Assembly: GCA_947624645.1 (NCBI GenBank)
Contig: CANQLG010000002.1
Location: 1 to 64,000 of the forward strand
Length of the DNA stretch: 64,000 bases
Direction: 5' to 3'
DNA from: Candidatus Gastranaerophilales bacterium
GTDB taxonomy: Bacteria; Cyanobacteriota; Vampirovibrionia; Gastranaerophilales; Gastranaerophilaceae
Made by a program: the position numbers and the translations under genes. This document shows, piece by piece, positions 28,872 through 36,053 of this stretch. The notes below the pieces were generated by a model. The model did not search any database. It saw only the letters and a list, made by a program, of their open reading frames with translations, and had not been told where the DNA came from. Numbering within the stretch: the stretch's first letter is position 1; every line of letters begins with the position of its first letter.

Positions 28872-29834
28872 TTAAAAATTTTCTTTCAGCGTATTAGCAA
28901 GTTCTGTTGCTTTATTTACAGCAAGTCTTTGCAATTCTTCATTTTCAAAAAAATCATCCGAACAAATATAATCTTTAACTAATTTTCTGGCGTAGCTGCC
29001 AAGCGCAACGCCATCTATATTGATATCGCATTCTTTTGCAAGCTTTGTTGTTTGCGAATTTGTTCCGCCGGAGAGTATAAGGTATGAGTGAAGCTGTGAA
29101 TTTCTTATTATTTGAGCAAAGGCTACGCTTTGTAATGTGGAGTTATAATTGTCTTTGCCGCCCGACATGGGTTTGCCGTCTGCTTGTATTATGGAAAATT
29201 CTTCGGAATCGGTCATTTTTTTTAATAAACAAATTAATTTGTCATCACCCATTTTGGATCGGTCAAGGCAAAAACTTATAAGCCCTTTATATATTGATTT
29301 TATTTTGTTATAAGCATCTAAAACAGCTTTTTCATCCGAACTTGTACAGTGAAATTCTACGCAGTCTATATTCTCTGATATTAAAGGCAATAGCATTTCA
29401 TAAGGTGTTTTATATTTATGTTCAGTAATTATTGCACATTTAGGACATTTTTCAATACATTTATTGCAGCCTATGCAATTTTTTTCATTTATATGAACTC
29501 GTTCATCTTCAATAAATATAGCATCCTGCAAACATTCATTAATACATATTTTACAATTATCACATTTTTGCTTGTTAATTACGGCTTTAGAAAGATGTAT
29601 ATCATCTTGCATCCCGACACTGACGCAAATTAAAACTTCGTTTTGCTTATTTGCACGTTCTAATCCTTTTTTTACCGCAATAAGTGCTTCTTTTTTAGCA
29701 CTTATATCTATCATATTAAAACCTGCCATTGAATATATATATGAGAGCTTTTCTATCTCGTTAGTATTTTCATTACCTGCTCCGCATATTAATTTCAGGC
29801 ATTTATTATTTTTAAGTATATTTATTTTTTCCAT
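28872..29834 (-). CDS. ldpA: LdpA-like iron-sulfur protein
   Basis: A 320-residue protein that matches LdpA of Cyanobacteria by motif. It has a KLICGAGNE start, two CxxCxxCxxxC clusters at about residues 92-138 (CDNCKICINEC and CIGCNKCIEKC), then IQADGKPMSGG, LSGGTNSQT and GVALGSYARKL. LdpA binds two [4Fe-4S] clusters and feeds redox information into the cyanobacterial clock. The ATG at 29834 is chosen because TATAAT lies exactly six bases upstream; a longer reading from 29882 would run through that promoter. No kai gene is in the window. Confidence 0.8.
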   Translation of the reverse strand: MEKINILKNNKCLKLICGAGNENTNEIEKLSYIYSMAGFNMIDISAKKEALIAVKKGLERANKQNEVLICVSVGMQDDIHLSKAVINKQKCDNCKICINECLQDAIFIEDERVHINEKNCIGCNKCIEKCPKCAIITEHKYKTPYEMLLPLISENIDCVEFHCTSSDEKAVLDAYNKIKSIYKGLISFCLDRSKMGDDKLICLLKKMTDSEEFSIIQADGKPMSGGKDNYNSTLQSVAFAQIIRNSQLHSYLILSGGTNSQTTKLAKECDINIDGVALGSYARKLVKDYICSDDFFENEELQRLAVNKATELANTLKENF

Positions 29835-29846
29835 ACCTGTATTATA
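29835..29846 (-). promoter_or_regulatory. Leaderless ldpA promoter
   Basis: On the minus strand TATAAT (29841-29846), six bases (ACAGGT), then the ATG at 29834. Confidence 0.55.
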
Positions 29847-29872
29847 TAATAAACTGTAATAAGGAGATAATA

Positions 29873-30409
29873 ATGAGAACAATTAATAGTGATGATTGCT
29901 TGTTTTTGATAATTGACATACAAGATAAGCTTGTAAATATGCTTGAGGATAAAGAAGTAGCCGCAAATGCCGTAAAACTTGCTAAAACTGCACAAATACT
30001 AAAAATTAAAACAATTATTACCGAACAATATCCTAAAGGTTTGGGGTCGACGATAGAAGAAATCAAAAACGCATTGCCGAATGCACAATATGTCGAAAAA
30101 ACGAGTTTTAGCATACTTAATGAAGACGGATTTATTAATTTAATCCAAGGAAAAAAACAAATTATTATATTTGGAATAGAAACTCATATTTGCGTATTGC
30201 AAAGTGCTTTTGATTTGTTAAATAAAGGATATGAAGTATTTATAGTACAGGATGCTTCAGGTTCAAGAAGCGAAGAAAATAAACAATTGGCACTAAAGCG
30301 TTTAGTGCAAGCCGGTGCTCAAACAGTATGTACGGAAATGATTTTGTTTGAATTGCTCAAATCGTCAAAACACCAAAATTTTAAAGAAGTACAGCAATTA
30401 ATAAAATAA
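29873..30409 (+). CDS. Isochorismatase-family cysteine hydrolase
   Basis: A 178-residue alpha/beta hydrolase of the isochorismatase-like family. The expected catalytic triad is present: D15 in IIDIQD, K76 in VEKTSF and C107 in ETHICVLQ, with the family cis-peptide region before C107. Members hydrolyse amides or vinyl ethers (nicotinamidase, isochorismatase, YcaC), and the specific substrate cannot be told. A role in nicotinamide salvage is possible but unsupported. AAGGAG precedes the ATG. It is divergent from ldpA and converges with the radical SAM operon. Confidence 0.88.
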   Translation: MRTINSDDCLFLIIDIQDKLVNMLEDKEVAANAVKLAKTAQILKIKTIITEQYPKGLGSTIEEIKNALPNAQYVEKTSFSILNEDGFINLIQGKKQIIIFGIETHICVLQSAFDLLNKGYEVFIVQDASGSRSEENKQLALKRLVQAGAQTVCTEMILFELLKSSKHQNFKEVQQLIK

Positions 30410-30430
30410 GTACACTGTTCGAGAAAAATA

Positions 30431-31444
30431 TTATCTTCTTTTTTTCTTTTTATCTTCGACTAAGTTTTCGAGTCTTTCATAAAGTTCAAAATTAGTATTC
30501 AATTGTTTTGCTCGTTTTTTAGCATAGTCAACAAGCTTATAAATGTGATCGGGAATGTTATTTTTGTTATCTAAATACCAATTTTCTTCAATATCAAGGA
30601 CGGTAGTGTACAATCCTGCATCATAATTGGCTTTCATCCAATTTTCAATTTCTTCAATTGTATCATTAATTCCGGGAATAATAATGAATTTGGCACTAAC
30701 TAAATATCTGCCTAAAAAAGTAGTTTGCAGTGCATATTTTCTTATTGTTTCTCTTACTTTGTCATAAAGGGGCACTTGTTTAATTTTTTTATAAGTTTCA
30801 CTGCTACCGGAATCCACCGATACAACAACATAACCTCTGATTTCATTAATGGCTCTTGCAAGCGCAGGGCTGTATATAATTCCTGATGTATGAACTCTTA
30901 TTCCCCAAAAATAATTATTCAAAAGATAGGTAACAATATCCTCAAATTCATCCAGTAACGTCGGTTCTCCGCCACCAAAAGAAATTATACCGCCTTGACG
31001 AAGTATAGATTTATCATACATTTCTTTTATTATTGGCAGAACCTGATATAATCTTTCTTTTGCAAAATCTTCAGGGTGTTTAGCGGCAAAACAGTACATA
31101 CATTTGGAATTACAATTTGTAAAATGGCTTATATAAAGATTATCAATATATTTTGCATTATCCCATTCTGATTCTTTTAAATAAGGGCAAGCCATACAAC
31201 CTTTATTTATTTTGCCTTTTTTGTGAAAACGCCTGTACATATCTTTTATTTTAAAAACCCTGTCCCAGTCAATTTTTTGACCGACATAGTTGTTTCTTAT
31301 AACAGCTTGTGCACTGCCTTCATGCCCGCAGTGACAGCACATCGCTAATTTATAACTGAAAAAAACAAGCCCATGTTCTATCCAAGGGCAGCTGTAATAG
31401 TGTCCTTTTTTTTTGCTTACGAATTTTTCGTTATATACAAACAT
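30431..31444 (-). CDS. Radical SAM protein with N-terminal cysteine module (copy B)
   Basis: A 337-residue radical SAM protein. The SAM cluster is C111, C115, C118 (CNSKCMYC), with FGGGEPTLL and IIPGIND later. The N-terminal module is C19, C36/C37, C83, C86, around WIEHGLVFF and IDWDRVFKIK. It starts about 13 residues earlier than copies D and E and ends in a basic KKKKRR tail. GGTGA precedes the ATG. It is the last gene of the minus-strand operon D-C-B, four bases after copy C. The lack of a C-terminal SPASM and the position of the extra cysteines are unusual. Substrate unknown. Confidence 0.85.
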   Translation of the reverse strand: MFVYNEKFVSKKKGHYYSCPWIEHGLVFFSYKLAMCCHCGHEGSAQAVIRNNYVGQKIDWDRVFKIKDMYRRFHKKGKINKGCMACPYLKESEWDNAKYIDNLYISHFTNCNSKCMYCFAAKHPEDFAKERLYQVLPIIKEMYDKSILRQGGIISFGGGEPTLLDEFEDIVTYLLNNYFWGIRVHTSGIIYSPALARAINEIRGYVVVSVDSGSSETYKKIKQVPLYDKVRETIRKYALQTTFLGRYLVSAKFIIIPGINDTIEEIENWMKANYDAGLYTTVLDIEENWYLDNKNNIPDHIYKLVDYAKKRAKQLNTNFELYERLENLVEDKKKKRR

Positions 31445-31448
31445 TCTT

Positions 31449-32408
31449 TCACCGCTGATTCTTTATTGACTTATATATTATATCAAGTCTTGGCGAAAAT
31501 TTTATTTCCAGATTATTGTATGATGATATGTTTTTTGAGAAAATAACTATATCTTTCAAATATTGGGGTATAGAATTTTTAATTTCATTAAAAAACTTTA
31601 TATCAATATCGAGTAATAACTTCTTGAGCCCCAAATCTCTTGATAAAATATACCAATCTAATATTTCTTTTTGATTATCGTTAATTCCACGTACAATGGT
31701 AAACTTAAATATAACCCTTATTTGATAAGGTTCTTCAAATGACAGATACCGTTTAATAGTTCCCATAGCAACATCATATTTATTAATACCCTTAATTTTT
31801 TCATATATATAAGGGCATCCTGCATCAAGGGGTATTATAACTTCAGCAACATTATTAGCTATTGCTTGTGCCACACTTTCACAATATCTGAATGCGGGAG
31901 TATTTATAGCTATATCTTCCGTTCCAAAATTCATTAAAAAGAATAAAATTTTGTCAAATTCCGGATGAACAGTAGCATCTCCGCAATCAAAAATAATTTT
32001 TGTTTTTTTATCAACAAAGCCCTTATCAATCAATGTTTGAATAGAGGGCATTACATCATAATGCTTTGCCTTAATTAAGTCCTCTTCTTTCGGCATATCG
32101 CAATAGCTGCAATTTACATAACAGTAATGCCAATTGGCAAGATATAAACATTCAAGTTTTTTGCCTAATTTTTTGTTTGACGGTTTATAATAATTGCAAT
32201 TTACACATTCATTAGAGCAATTATTTATGATATTTTCTTTTGATTTTTCTATTTTGTCGGTATCTAGCCAAATTCCGTTATAATTTTCAATAACTTTACT
32301 AAATTTCTTATAAGGGCAAAGATGAATTTCATTATTGCTGTCAAAAACTAAGGAATTATTAAGATATGTGCATACGGATTTTTTTCTGTTTTGTTTATTA
32401 AAAAACAT
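31449..32408 (-). CDS. Radical SAM protein, divergent (copy C)
   Basis: A 319-residue radical SAM protein with the SAM cluster at C96, C100, C103 (CYVNCSYC). The extra cysteines are C13, C31, C68 and C71, so the four-cysteine module is kept although IEHG is lost. The glycine-rich strand reads FDCGDATVHPEF instead of FGGGEPT, which is unusual because that motif contacts the SAM amino group. VRGINDNQKE matches IPGIND in the homologues. It lies between copies D (11 bases) and B (4 bases). It may modify a different substrate or work as a partner of the other two. Confidence 0.8.
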   Translation of the reverse strand: MFFNKQNRKKSVCTYLNNSLVFDSNNEIHLCPYKKFSKVIENYNGIWLDTDKIEKSKENIINNCSNECVNCNYYKPSNKKLGKKLECLYLANWHYCYVNCSYCDMPKEEDLIKAKHYDVMPSIQTLIDKGFVDKKTKIIFDCGDATVHPEFDKILFFLMNFGTEDIAINTPAFRYCESVAQAIANNVAEVIIPLDAGCPYIYEKIKGINKYDVAMGTIKRYLSFEEPYQIRVIFKFTIVRGINDNQKEILDWYILSRDLGLKKLLLDIDIKFFNEIKNSIPQYLKDIVIFSKNISSYNNLEIKFSPRLDIIYKSIKNQR

Positions 32409-32419
32409 ATATGAACCCT

Positions 32420-33403
32420 TTATGTGTCAGTTTGGACTGAGTTTAGTTTGTTTTCTCTGTCAACTCTTAAATTGTATGCACGCTCATATAATTCGCAGCT
32501 TTCAAGATTATATTGTCTAAAACATTCATAGACAAAATCGAAAATTACATAGATATATTGAGGAATATTTTCCCTGTTAGATTTAAACCAATTATCTTCA
32601 ATATCAAAGGCAATATGTTTAATTCCAACATTATAAGTTTTTTTCATCCAATTTTTAACTTCAGAAAGGCTGTCATTAATTCCGGGAATCAGAACATATT
32701 TAGTTCTGATTAAACCGTTTTTCGTTTTTGCATATTTTTCAAGATTTTGCCAAACCTTATCAAAGCAATTAATTTGTTTAATTTTTTCATAAACTTTAGC
32801 GGAACTGGAATCTACTGATGTAATGAGTGTAATTTTACCTAATTTTAATCCTTTTTCAATAGCAGGAGAATATTTTATTCCGTCAGAGTGGATTCTTATA
32901 TTATATACATCATAGTCCAAAAGCAAATATACGAGTTCTTCAAACTCTTGCAATATAGTGGGTTCTCCTCCGCCAAAAGTTATTGTTGCATTTTTTGACA
33001 GGATTCTTTTATCAATCATATCTTTAATTACGGGATAAATATTATATGTTTTATTGGAATTAAAGAATTTTTTATCTTTTTCTGTATAGCAATATATGCA
33101 GTTACAATTACAATGAGTGAAATGACCGATTAAAACTTCATCAATATAATTATCACTATTCCATTCCTGATCCTTTAGATAATAACACCCAAAGCATTTC
33201 TTAGGCGGGTTACCTTGTCTTGTTTGTTCACGGAGTATATTTCTTTTTTTAAAGAATTCATCCCAATTAATTAATTCTCCTTTATAATTCGATAATTCAA
33301 TAATACTACCGCCCCCGGGGTGCGAGCTAATACAACATATCTGTACCGAATTGGAAAAAAATGTTATTCCATGTTCTAAATGTATGCAGCTTGTATATTT
33401 CAA
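32420..33403 (-). CDS. Radical SAM protein with N-terminal cysteine module (copy D)
   Basis: A 327-residue radical SAM protein with SAM cluster C98, C102, C105 (CNCNCIYC), FGGGEPTILQEF and IPGIND. The N-terminal module is C6, C23/C24, C70, C73, with HLEHGITFF and a GGG turn. It starts with TTG, conserved in position with the divergent copy E (both begin (M)KYxSC). A promoter on the minus strand has TATAAT at 33438-33443. It is the first gene of the operon D-C-B. Confidence 0.85.
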   Translation of the reverse strand: MKYTSCIHLEHGITFFSNSVQICCISSHPGGGSIIELSNYKGELINWDEFFKKRNILREQTRQGNPPKKCFGCYYLKDQEWNSDNYIDEVLIGHFTHCNCNCIYCYTEKDKKFFNSNKTYNIYPVIKDMIDKRILSKNATITFGGGEPTILQEFEELVYLLLDYDVYNIRIHSDGIKYSPAIEKGLKLGKITLITSVDSSSAKVYEKIKQINCFDKVWQNLEKYAKTKNGLIRTKYVLIPGINDSLSEVKNWMKKTYNVGIKHIAFDIEDNWFKSNRENIPQYIYVIFDFVYECFRQYNLESCELYERAYNLRVDRENKLNSVQTDT

Positions 33404-33437
33404 AATATAATCTCACATGCTAACTGTTTGCATAAAT

Positions 33438-33509
33438 ATTATACATATAATAATCATCAAAAACAAGAAAATTAAGATTCTTGACTATTAAATCTATAAA
33501 TGATAATTT
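33438..33509. promoter_or_regulatory. Divergent promoters between radical SAM copies D and E
   Basis: Minus strand: TATAAT at 33438-33443, with a weak TTGTTT 17 bases upstream, faces copy D. Plus strand: TTGACT at 33481-33486 and TAATTT at 33504-33509, spaced 17, faces copy E. The two transcription units therefore share a 138-bp control region. No credible small gene (for example a precursor peptide) is visible inside it. Confidence 0.5.
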
Positions 33510-33541
33510 AGTATATAAATGAATGTAAATGGGATTGATAA

Positions 33542-34507
33542 TTGAAATATTTAAGTTGCAGATATATAGAACATGGGATGGATTTTGAACATACGAGGCT
33601 TGAAACATGTTGTTTTACATGCCATAGCGGAGGCGGTAAAATAACATTAAAAAATGATTACGCCGGTGAATCCATTGACTGGGAATCTTTGTTTGAATTA
33701 AAACGTAAATACAGAGAAGATCATAGATGCGGAAATTTAACTCCAAACTGTAAAGGTTGCGTATTTTTAGAAGAAAAAGAATGGGATGAAGGAGATTATA
33801 TTAATTTTCTCCAGTTTAACTATTGGATAGCATGTAACAGTAAGTGTAATTATTGCTATGAAGTTCAAAACAGAAAAATGTTTGAAAAAATAAAGCCATA
33901 TAATTCTGTTCCCGTAGTAAAAGATATGATTGAAAGAAAGATTCTGCGCCCCGGAGGCGAAGTATCATTTGGCGGAGGAGAACCTACAATAGCGCCTGAG
34001 TTTGATGAGTTGATTAATTTATTGGCGGAGAACGGGTTTAGAAATATGAGAATACATTCTTCGGGTATAAAATATTCGCCTGCAATTGCCAATGCAATTT
34101 CTCAAGGATGTTTAAACGTTGTTATTTCTATTGATTCGGGATGCGAGAAAACTTATAAAAAAATAAAAAATGTAAATGCTTATAAAAAAGTATTGGATAA
34201 TATGGCTAAATATGCTAAAGCAAATACACAAGGTTTTGGTTTAATGACATCTAAATATATTATTATCCCGAATGTAAATGATAACAGAAAAGAAATTGAT
34301 ATGTGGATACAATCTGTTATTGATGTTGGCGGAAAATGGCTTGCTTTGGATATAGAAGATGTATGGTATAAGATAAACAGAGCTACTATTTCTTCATACT
34401 ATTTAGATTTAGTTAATTATGTTATAGATAGAGCTCATGCAAATAATATGAAAATAGAATTGTATGATAGGGCAAGAGGGCTAAAAGAAGGCAAAAATCA
34501 GATTTAG
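33542..34507 (+). CDS. Radical SAM protein with N-terminal cysteine module (copy E)
   Basis: A 321-residue radical SAM protein with SAM cluster C98, C102, C105 (CNSKCNYC), FGGGEPTIAPEF, then IIPNVND. The N-terminal module is C6, C23/C24/C27, C70, C73, with YIEHGMDF and CHSGGGKI. It starts with TTG, with GGGA eight bases upstream, and has the same start and spacing as copy D. It is divergent from the D-C-B operon and followed, 86 bp later, by a papain-like protease candidate in the same direction. The pattern suggests a locally expanded enzyme family. Confidence 0.85.
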   Translation: MKYLSCRYIEHGMDFEHTRLETCCFTCHSGGGKITLKNDYAGESIDWESLFELKRKYREDHRCGNLTPNCKGCVFLEEKEWDEGDYINFLQFNYWIACNSKCNYCYEVQNRKMFEKIKPYNSVPVVKDMIERKILRPGGEVSFGGGEPTIAPEFDELINLLAENGFRNMRIHSSGIKYSPAIANAISQGCLNVVISIDSGCEKTYKKIKNVNAYKKVLDNMAKYAKANTQGFGLMTSKYIIIPNVNDNRKEIDMWIQSVIDVGGKWLALDIEDVWYKINRATISSYYLDLVNYVIDRAHANNMKIELYDRARGLKEGKNQI

Positions 34508-34593
34508 TTCTTTACAATACTTCTTTATTTTTTTAAAAAATAGCAATTTTTATCGAAAAAAGTTTTTAATATAATTGAAGGTATAGTATTGCT

Positions 34594-35949
34594 ATGTTAA
34601 ATATACAAAAATTGGATATTTCAACTCCCGTATATTCAAACGCTGCATCAGTAAAACAAAATGATGTATCATATAGTAATGCTACGCTTCCCGAGGATTT
34701 AAAACAAGTAAACAGCGAAAATTTAAAAGCATACCATCCTTCATTTATGGCAAAAAAGAGCAGTGTTGATGCTAAATCGCCGTTACCTTCAAGAAAAGAA
34801 CAGTTGAAAAAAGTATTATCCACTACGGATAAATCTACGCATCAAATATTAAAGTTGTTAGATGAAAAAGGGATTTTGGATAATAAAGATTCTAATGACG
34901 GTTCGAGTGTATTGGAAAATCTTTATAAAATAACTCAAGAACCCAGAATCCAAGGTTTAAATACTTCTCAAATATTAACTGAAGTAATAACTTCAATAGC
35001 AAATCCCGCAACAATTACTCAAAAATTTGGTGATATACCAGCTGAATCAATAAAAGACATTGAAAACCAGACAGGCAAACCTGTTCCGAAATCAGCATAT
35101 AATGTAGTATCATCATCTTGTGTTGCGGCAAGTATAGAATTTAATCTTGCAAGCAGAACTCCTGCAGAATTTGCAAGATTTGCTCTCGGTTTAACGGGAA
35201 ATAATTATTCGGTGAAAAAGACTGTAAATATGTCAGATATTTCCAGTGGTTTTGCTGAGGGAATTTGGAAACTCAGAGAATTTAATACCGAAAGTTCAGT
35301 ATCTAAAGACTGGAACACTGTTTCCATTAATATTAAACCTGACAGAAATGCAATAGTCAGAGCAAGAGTACAAGCTTCATACAGAGATAAAGGAGAACGC
35401 TCAAGTGTGGATGTTTTAATGCAATCCGCAATATTAAATCTTGCGTCTCAAAATTCCTATGATGCTTTAATAGATGAAAGAACCGGTAAATTTAATCCTG
35501 ATAAATCAGGATTGACGGATTTTGAGAAAAATTATGCGGAACAAATTGTATTTGCAACTCCAAAAGTTTCAGTTGTTTATCAAAATCTTGATGAAAACGG
35601 TTACTTAGTCGGTTATAATTGTAAACCCGAGGAAACAAAACAGCATATTATTAAATCCTTACAACTCGGTCACAATGTTATTATCGGATATACCCATCTA
35701 GGGGCGGATAATAAAGTTGAGGGCGGGCATGAAATTACAATTACCGGTTATCAACAGGATAAAGACGGTAAAGGATATTTTATATGTAATGATACCGATG
35801 ATGATATTGATAATTTAATTACGGTGAGTGAAGAAAAACTTTTACCTTTGATTCATCATGCAGGTATTCCCAAAGAGGCTTTAAGCTCCAACGATATAGT
35901 TGTTGAAACTTGGCGTGAAATTTTGGATAATTATAAAGCTAACAGATAG
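34594..35949 (+). CDS. Papain-like (C39-type fold) cysteine protease candidate
   Basis: A 451-residue protein. Residues 1-165 are polar, low in order, and contain HPSFMAKK at about 48-55. The rest looks like a papain-like peptidase: SSSCVAASIEF places a candidate nucleophile at C176, GGHEITITGY gives H379, and YFICND supplies N399 or D400. This Cys-His-Asn/Asp order is the C39-like arrangement, with an unusually long insert between C and H. No classical signal peptide is visible. TATAGT lies six bases before the ATG. Peptidase activity is inferred from motif order only. Confidence 0.5.
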   Translation: MLNIQKLDISTPVYSNAASVKQNDVSYSNATLPEDLKQVNSENLKAYHPSFMAKKSSVDAKSPLPSRKEQLKKVLSTTDKSTHQILKLLDEKGILDNKDSNDGSSVLENLYKITQEPRIQGLNTSQILTEVITSIANPATITQKFGDIPAESIKDIENQTGKPVPKSAYNVVSSSCVAASIEFNLASRTPAEFARFALGLTGNNYSVKKTVNMSDISSGFAEGIWKLREFNTESSVSKDWNTVSINIKPDRNAIVRARVQASYRDKGERSSVDVLMQSAILNLASQNSYDALIDERTGKFNPDKSGLTDFEKNYAEQIVFATPKVSVVYQNLDENGYLVGYNCKPEETKQHIIKSLQLGHNVIIGYTHLGADNKVEGGHEITITGYQQDKDGKGYFICNDTDDDIDNLITVSEEKLLPLIHHAGIPKEALSSNDIVVETWREILDNYKANR

Positions 35950-35994
35950 TTTTTGAATTTTGTAATGCTGATAGTAGTGTTTTATAACTAAACA

Positions 35995-36036
35995 AAAAAA
36001 TACAACGGTTTTTATTAATTCCCGTTGTATTTTTTG
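35995..36036. terminator. Bidirectional terminator
   Basis: A long stem, AAAAAATACAACGG/CCGTTGTATTTTTT, with a 13-base loop lies between the converging protease candidate and the 1371-residue gene. Confidence 0.85.
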
Positions 36037-36053
36037 TTTTACCTAATCAGTTA

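Noticed and set aside
29835-29882. Longer N-terminus for the LdpA-like protein starting at 29882
   Set aside because: The extra 16 residues would run across TATAAT and have no counterpart in LdpA; the ATG at 29834 fits the protein start.
33404-33541. A precursor peptide gene between radical SAM copies D and E
   Set aside because: No start with a Shine-Dalgarno leads to an open frame of useful length; the gap is explained by two divergent promoters.
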